Shown in pieces: positions 58,447-64,000 of a stretch of DNA of 64,000 nucleotides. The position numbers were made by a program, and so were the translations under genes. The notes under the pieces are model-generated. The model saw only the letters and a list, made by a program, of their open reading frames with translations. It was not told the origin of the DNA and did no database searches. Numbering within the stretch: position 1 is the first letter of the stretch; each line of letters starts with the position of its first letter. The stretch is from Tiliqua scincoides. Its lineage: Eukaryota; Chordata; Lepidosauria; Squamata; Scincidae. The DNA lies in NCBI RefSeq assembly GCF_035046505.1, contig NC_089824.1:217938596-218002595 (forward strand). The letters are read 5' to 3'.

Positions 58447-58447
<1 letters not shown>

Positions 58448-58624
58448 CACTTAAATGAAATAACCTGGTGACATTGTTTTATCAGTATCAGAGAGAGAGA
58501 GAGGCAGGGGATCCTTCATGAAATCTGCAACTAACCCCATTCACCCTATTTTAACTCAAATCATATACCCCTGTAATCCTTTAAAACAACAGCTAAAATG
58601 TATGCTAAAACAGTAGCTCAAAGG

Positions 58625-58874
58625 CAGTGGTGTAGCTAGAGGTGGTGCAAAGCATGAAGTTTTGCACGGAGCGTCACCGCAGCATGCAAGTTGCCCCTCC
58701 CATTCAGAGCCATTCTGGGTGGAAGGAACAAAATGGAGGTATTCACCTCCCTGCATTTGCCCTGGTTTTGCTCCCACTGCCTGGAATGGCTCCAAAGGGG
58801 AGGGGCCTCTTGTATGCTACGGTGAGGCTCCCTGAAAAACTTTGTGCTCTGCACCCCCTCTAGCTACACCACTG
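58625..58874. mobile_element. MITE-A (hAT-like)
   Basis: CAGTGGTGTAGCTAGAGG to CTAGCTACACCACTG; perfect 8-bp duplications CTCAAAGG (58617-58624, 58875-58882). Confidence 0.95.
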
Positions 58875-58894
58875 CTCAAAGGTACCGGGGAAGT

Positions 58895-59045
58895 GCCATG
58901 CGGTGCTGCTTTCCACTGAGTCAGATACTTGGTCCATCTAGCTCAGCCTTGCCTACACTGACTGGCAACACCTCCCAGGGGTTCAATCAGGATCTTTCCC
59001 AGCTTCACCTGGGTTCAGCTGCATGCAGCTCTCACCCCCTGACCT
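58895..59045 (-). repeat. SINE-like fragment, antisense
   Basis: CACTGAGTCAGATACTTGG, CCATCTAGCTCAG and CACTGACTGGCAACACC match the 3' part of a widespread squamate tRNA-SINE/CR1-related repeat as I remember it; no head resolved. Confidence 0.5.
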
Positions 59046-59957
59046 CTGGCCCTATCATAACCTGAGCGCTTTTCATTATTCAGTTCTTCACTCCAAAGTT
59101 GGAGGAAGAGCAGCTGGTAAACTCTTCACAATTACTTTGTTTGTGAAACAGCTGCAGACTGACCATATCATTTGCAGGAACAATCCTTGGGGACGTCCTC
59201 CTGGGCAAGTTCCATTGAAAGCAACAAGGCCTGTATAGGGCCATGGCAACCCCTCGCTGAAGCATCCTTTCCTGCACACAAGTGCAAACCTAAACAGAAC
59301 TGGGTTACTCCAATGCAGCTCCTCCACCATCCAGCCCCCCCCCCGCCAAACATTAAAGAGTCACTACTGTTAAACATTCAAGCTGCAATATTCTCCAATT
59401 AAAGAAACCCTTTGTTCAGCAAATATTGGGTACAAAGGAAATTAGAGCTACAAATTAATGAGTTTAATGGGGAAAGCATTCCCAGCTCAATGCCGAGGAG
59501 CAGATCCAGACTCCCTCTCGGGGAGCTCTGAAAACTCCAAGGCTGAGATAAGACCACAGTACCAAGAGTCTGCTTTATCAGAGCTAGAACCGGCAAGTTC
59601 CTAAATGACCCCAGGGAATCTCCGTTTACAGTTTTTCTCAAGCTAGTTTTGTGCCCGGCTGCTGGCAACAGAGATGTTTGACTTGGCCATGCGTAGGGAA
59701 GGCCCGCCCAGGCTCAGAAGCAAATGAGACGGCTGCCAAGGGTGCCAAAAATAACAGTCCACGTCTTGCAGAGAGACAATCGATGTCTCGGGGAGAGAGC
59801 CACTGCCTGCATTTCTCTTTAAAGCAGGCTCATCTGCAAAACAGGGATTCTAATCTAGGTTAGGAATCCGGGGGTAGTACTTAGTCCACATGAACCAGTG
59901 GGAAACCCAACACAGGGATGGTGCTGACACTAAAACAGGAAAACAAGAACATTTTTT

Positions 59958-60200
59958 CTTACTAACTTTAAAGCCCTAAAAGCTTGGGATCAGTTTACCT
60001 GAAGCATCATCTCATCAGGGAAGACTCTGCTCCAGGTCCCACCCCCATCAGAGGTGCTGTTGATGGGAATACTGAGGAGTACATCACCGTTAAGGCAATG
60101 GAACTCCCTGCCTCAAGGGATCTGGCTAGTCTCCTGCATAATGATGGTTTGGTGCTCTTTTTGGCAATTAGAAATGGACTGACTCTTAAATTTTGTTTAG
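59958..60200 (+). pseudogene. L2-like LINE scrap
   Basis: ACTTTAAAGCCCTAAAAGC followed by readings like GSVYLKHHLI and MELPASRDLASLL resemble the L2 ORF2 C-terminus (FKAL...W/ELP). Decayed. Confidence 0.6.
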
Positions 60201-60779
60201 TGACTATCCATACTGATACATACTATATAGTTCTATATACTATATATTACTATATACTATATATACTATGTACTGTGCTGATTATCTGGCTGTGTGATTT
60301 ACTTCTTGTTCTTTGCTTTGGATCTATGAATGTGTGAGCTCAAAATTCTCTCCCTGCCCCCCCCCCCCAAATTACTAACTTGGAGAAAAAAATGCAACAT
60401 GTTTCAGGTGATGGGATCACCTTAATTGCCTCACAAGAATCGCCTGCTAGCAATTGCCTGAACAAGAGTTGAAATGAGGATTCTGGACATGCTCAGAAGA
60501 GCTGTATGTGCCAGCTGAGATCAAAGAACTTGTGGTTTTCCTGCTCAGAGACCACAGTATGCTATTGAGAGATGGGTGAATGGGACTGGCATTTGACCTC
60601 CCAGCACCTGAGGCAGCTTGATGATATGCTAGTCTCTGCTCCTGGTGGGCTCAAGATTGGGAAGGGAAAATGAAGGATGGAACGGAAGAGGAAGTGTTGA
60701 TGGGAGGATAGGAACATGGTGGCTAGAATACTTCCGCTCCATCTCCCTCTTCCTTTTCCAGTTCAGGGAAGAGGGAGGA

Positions 60780-60893
60780 GGAAGGCCTCCCCTGCCCGGA
60801 ATGGCTCCAAAGGGAAGGTGGAGCCACTTGCACACCACGGTGAGGTTCCCTGCAAAACTTACTGCTTTCCACCCTCTCCAGCGACACCACTGA
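60780..60893. mobile_element. MITE-A right arm
   Basis: CCGGAATGGCTCCAAAGGGA to CTCCAGCGACACCACTG; the left arm is missing or replaced. Confidence 0.65.
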
Positions 60894-61105
60894 TGGGAAT
60901 GAATGAGCACCCCGTTACCAGTCTGTTGCCTAAGGGTAAGATTGGCCTGGGAAACATACATTGTAATGAAAATCAGAAAGAAGAGGGGAGAATTTTGGCA
61001 TTGGGGGTCAAATTCCATCTTTCTGATCCCGTGTGGTCTGCAGGCCTCAATTTCTCTTGACTTCTGAAGGCCACTGCCTGAACCAGTATTCAGTAGTATA
61101 GCTAC

Positions 61106-61399
61106 AGCTTCTCCTTTCTTTACCCAGCATGTAATTAATCTGTGGAACTCCTTGCCACAGGATGGTATTTGGCCTAGATGCCTTTAAAAGGGGATTTCTG
61201 AAGGAAAGGCCATCACAGATTACAAGCCACAACGGGTATGCGCAACCTCTTGATTTTAGAAGTGGGTTGCCTCAGAATGCCAGATGCAGGGAAGGGCACC
61301 AGGATGTAGGTCTCTTGTTGTCTTGTGTGCTCCCTGAAGCATTTGGTAGGCCATTATGGCCTATGGCCTGATCCAGCGCGGCTGTTCTTATGTTCTTAC
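61106..61399 (+). repeat. CR1 ORF2 scrap and 3' UTR
   Basis: TGGAACTCCTTGCCACAGG, GATGCCTTTAAAAGGGGATT and the CR1 3' UTR to GGCTGTTCTTATGTTCTTA. Internal deletions remove several codons. Confidence 0.85.
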
Positions 61400-61585
61400 A
61401 GCACAGTAAGTATTGCAGGTGCCACAACGCACTGTGTAAGCAGCCCACCCACTCACCATCTGATCCATTCTGGGCAGCAATGGCAACTACAGCTCCAAAG
61501 GCAAGTGGGAGGGGCCACTTACACAGCATGATGCAGCATCTGCAGTACTTACCACACCACCCCCACCCCCTGTAGCTATGCTGCT
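61400..61585. mobile_element. MITE-A variant, abutting CR1 tail
   Basis: CAGCACAGTAAGTATTGCAG to GTAGCTATGCTGCTG. Same subfamily as 338-539. The left terminus is replaced by the CR1 3' end. Confidence 0.72.
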
Positions 61586-62233
61586 GCTGCTACCTGAGAT
61601 TTTTTGAACCTTGGGTAGGAAAACATGGTTTATCTCAGAACTATAATTCCTAGGAGCAGGTCTCAGGGTTTTTAGCTACTCTGGATAAAACAAGGAAAGG
61701 ATGGCAGCAGGAGCATCCTTTGCTATAGTCCCTCCTTCAGTGCACAGACTGCCAGGTTCCAAAGAAACTCTTTGCAGAGTCTCAAACTCATCTAACGAAG
61801 CCTGCCGAAGAAACCCTACTGCATATTAATTCCCCCTTAGGATATTAATTTGGCTTCAGATTCCTCATGAATGTTGACAAGTATGTATACTCTCCGGAAC
61901 AAGCTTAGCCACAGTTACTGATTTAATTTGGTCCTCCAGAGTGCGCCAGTGGAAGCTTTTGACAATAATGAACGAAGATGAGAGGCTAACTTAACAGCCA
62001 CTGGGACGTGTCCCTTGAAGATGCAAATCTCTGTTTCGCTTCTGCGGCTGTCTCTCCCGCAGAAGAGACAGGAAAGGTTCTGGGTAGAGACTCCATCATG
62101 AAGCCTGATTTTCCCCTTGTTTATGGCTAAACAAGATACAACCTGGAAGACCTGTAAACCATCTCCTGGCAATGTTTTGATGGGGGAGTTTCTTGACCCC
62201 CTTAAAGCCATTTTTCCAATCAAAATCCACCAG

Positions 62234-62443
62234 CAGTGGTATGACTAGAGGGTACACAAAGTACTAAGTTTTGAAGCGAGCCTCACTGCGGCATGCAAGG
62301 GGCCCCTACCTTTCAGAGCCATTCCAGATGGGGGAGCAAAACAGAGGTGTAGGCCTGGCTCCGAAGGGGAGGGGCCACTTGCACTCCGCAATGAGGCTCC
62401 CTGCAAAACTTAGTGCTTTGCACCCACTCTAGCTATGCAGCTG
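62234..62443. mobile_element. MITE-A (hAT-like)
   Basis: CAGTGGTATGACTAGAGG to CTCTAGCTATGCAGCTG; both arms and centre present, flanks unclear. Confidence 0.82.
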
Positions 62444-62964
62444 CCCCCAGTTTGATTATTGCGCGCAGAGGAAGAGACACAAAGCCTTTGCATTCTTTCT
62501 CCCCACAGATGGAAAAGCAACTGGAAGAAGAATTTTGAATTAACAGGATTTTTTACATTCTTCAGAAAATTAACTTGAGTGGATCACACACAGACATGGC
62601 CTAATTTACATAATTGCACTTGAACCCAGGGAGACACAGTCAGCCATGAAGCATGTCGAATTACTTTGGCCCAGTTATGGTCTTCCAGCATAGTCTCCCT
62701 CATAGGATCGTTGCAAAGATACAATAGGAGAGGGTGACAGGAGAAAGGAACCCTCTGTGCTTCCCTGGTGGGAGGGCAAGATAAAAATATAATCGTATAT
62801 ACTTAACTACATCCTGTTTAGCCTAATCCAGCAAGGGGCATCTACACAAGCATTGTCAAAGCAGATTCTGATGTCTCTTTTAAAAAGTGCCACAATTCCC
62901 TCCCACTCTTTTTTATTACATTTAATACAAGAAAAGAAAAAGAAAAATGTTTAGCAGCTGTGCC

Positions 62965-63317
62965 CAGTGGTGTCACTAGGAGAATGCAGGGGATGCGGGT
63001 CACATTGGTTGACGCAAACAGGGAAGAGGGTGATACCATTACTGGCCAGAATTTTTAAAAGCTTGGTATTTTTGAATAATACCATCATCATTCAATGTGT
63101 AAGTTCATGCAGAAGGCAATGAAGCAAACCATGGTGTGATATCTCCCTTCTATCAAAGGTTATAGCCAAAAAACCAGCATGGGTGGGGCAATGGAACACC
63201 ACCACACCCACTGTCTGGGGCGTTGCCCTGCCCTCTGCATGGGAGGAGGTCCATGGGGGGGGGGGTGACATGCTGGCCTCCAGCACCAGGTGAAGCAAAC
63301 CCTAGTGATGCCACTGG
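62965..63317. mobile_element. MITE-E (hAT-like), complete, 353 bp
   Basis: CAGTGGTGTCACTAG to CTAGTGATGCCACTG; perfect 8-bp duplications GCTGTGCC (62957-62964, 63318-63325). It is the reference copy for the family. Confidence 0.94.
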
Positions 63318-63414
63318 CTGTGCCTTCATGCTATAGAATACCAGGAGGATGTAAAACTGACAGAATGTCTTTTAGGCAAAGTAGGGAGATCCCTCTTGTC
63401 AGACCCCTCTAGGT

Positions 63415-63731
63415 CAGTGACTTTCAACAGGTGCGCCACAACACATGGGTGTGTTGCAAAAGGTTCGCAGAAGTTTGCAGAACAGCAGTTGAAAATCACT
63501 GAAAAACTCTTCCAGGTTCTGCAGCTCCATTTCTAGGTCAACTGCCTGTAGTAACAAATTGTTTCCAAAGAGCCGGCGGAGGAAGAGGGACGGACAATTC
63601 TTTACTGCACACAGTTGTCCTAGAAACAGAGCCACAGAACCCGGACAACTCTCTGGGAAGCCGGGACATCACAAGAGGTGAAGACCATTGAGGTCAGTGT
63701 GCTGTGAAAAGAAAAACATGGAAAATCACTT
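63415..63731. mobile_element. MITE-B2 (hAT), 317 bp
   Basis: CAGTGACTTTCAACA to ATGGAAAATCACTT, imperfect inverted ends. Flanks CTCTAGGT (63407-63414) and CTCTAGAT (63732-63739) match at 7 of 8. Confidence 0.8.
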
Positions 63732-63739
63732 CTCTAGAT

Positions 63740-63967
63740 CAGTCATTTTCAACCACTGTGCCGTGGCACACTGGTGTGCCGCGGATGGTCCACAGGTGTG
63801 CCTGAGGAGTTTGAGGAGGGTCATTTATTAGTGTGGCCATTGGGGGGATTTGAGCCCCCAACCAGCAGCATGGTGTGCCTTGTCAATTGTCAAAATACTG
63901 ATGGTGTGCCTTGGCAATTCTAGCACATTGTCAGTATGCCATGAGAGAAAAAGGTTGAAAATCACTG
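63740..63967. mobile_element. MITE-B (hAT), 228 bp
   Basis: CAGTCATTTTCAACC to GGTTGAAAATCACTG; perfect 8-bp duplications CTCTAGAT (63732-63739, 63968-63975). Confidence 0.95.
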
Positions 63968-63984
63968 CTCTAGATACTCTAACC

Positions 63985-64000
63985 CAGGGATACCCAAACC
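63985..64000. mobile_element. start of a hAT terminus at window edge
   Basis: CAGGGATACCCAAACC resembles the end of the hAT at 10839 (CAGAGGTTCCCAAA). The rest lies outside the window. Confidence 0.4.

Larger units (their letters stand above)
47605..64000 (-). other. CHRNA4: presumed CHRNA4 intron upstream of the large exon
   Basis: Exons 1-4 of CHRNA4 should lie in this direction. I looked for the short conserved exons that precede ADGDFAV and did not recognise them, so the region is probably one intron extending past the window. Repeat-poor stretches include 47605-48170, 49020-49560, 50840-51410, 53190-54570, 56100-56930, 57280-58380, 60320-60600 and 61590-62230. Confidence 0.6.

Overview
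This is vertebrate nuclear DNA, almost certainly from a squamate reptile (a lizard is more likely than a snake, but I cannot name the species). Three things point there: host exons with canonical splice sites, abundant CR1 and L2 LINEs with the reptilian tail types, and very many short hAT- and Harbinger-like MITEs. No prokaryotic or viral gene is present.

Host genes. Two neuronal/matrix genes face each other. On the + strand, positions 2255-2332 and 4217-4372 are exons encoding the end of a FACIT collagen, best read as COL20A1. A tiny last exon (5393-5412) and a poly(A) signal (5680-5685) are candidates. On the - strand, 46221-47604 and 25998-26123 are the last two coding exons of CHRNA4, the nicotinic acetylcholine receptor alpha-4 subunit. 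They splice in phase and hold the Cys-loop, the vicinal cysteine pair, M1-M4 and the C-terminus. Convergent COL20A1/CHRNA4 is the arrangement known from human 20q13.33. I found no CHRNA4 exons 1-4 to the right of 47604, so that side is taken as intron. The intron between the last two CHRNA4 exons is about 20 kb.

Everything else is intergenic or intronic DNA filled with transposable elements, many nested. The families are: CR1 LINEs (one about 1.9 kb copy at 41053-42962); L2-like LINEs; a second non-LTR LINE ('LINE-X', tentatively RTE-like); a 5S rRNA-derived SINE that shares LINE-X's 3' tail; MIR-like and other tRNA-derived SINEs; an R4/R2-type LINE fossil; hAT MITEs of several families with 8-bp target duplications; Harbinger-like MITEs with 3-bp duplications; a hAT fossil that keeps a transposase C-terminus; and a 68-bp mariner-like palindrome.

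The most interesting theme is the 5S-SINE/LINE-X pair. The window holds single SINEs, a five-unit SINE concatemer flanked by one 11-bp target duplication, a 5S head fused directly to about 530 bp of LINE-X, and LINE-X insertions of only about 42 nt. All carry the same tail, which contains a perfect hairpin with a TTCG loop. Together they look like a record of how a 5S SINE is born and mobilised. The family labels MITE-A, MITE-B and so on are mine.
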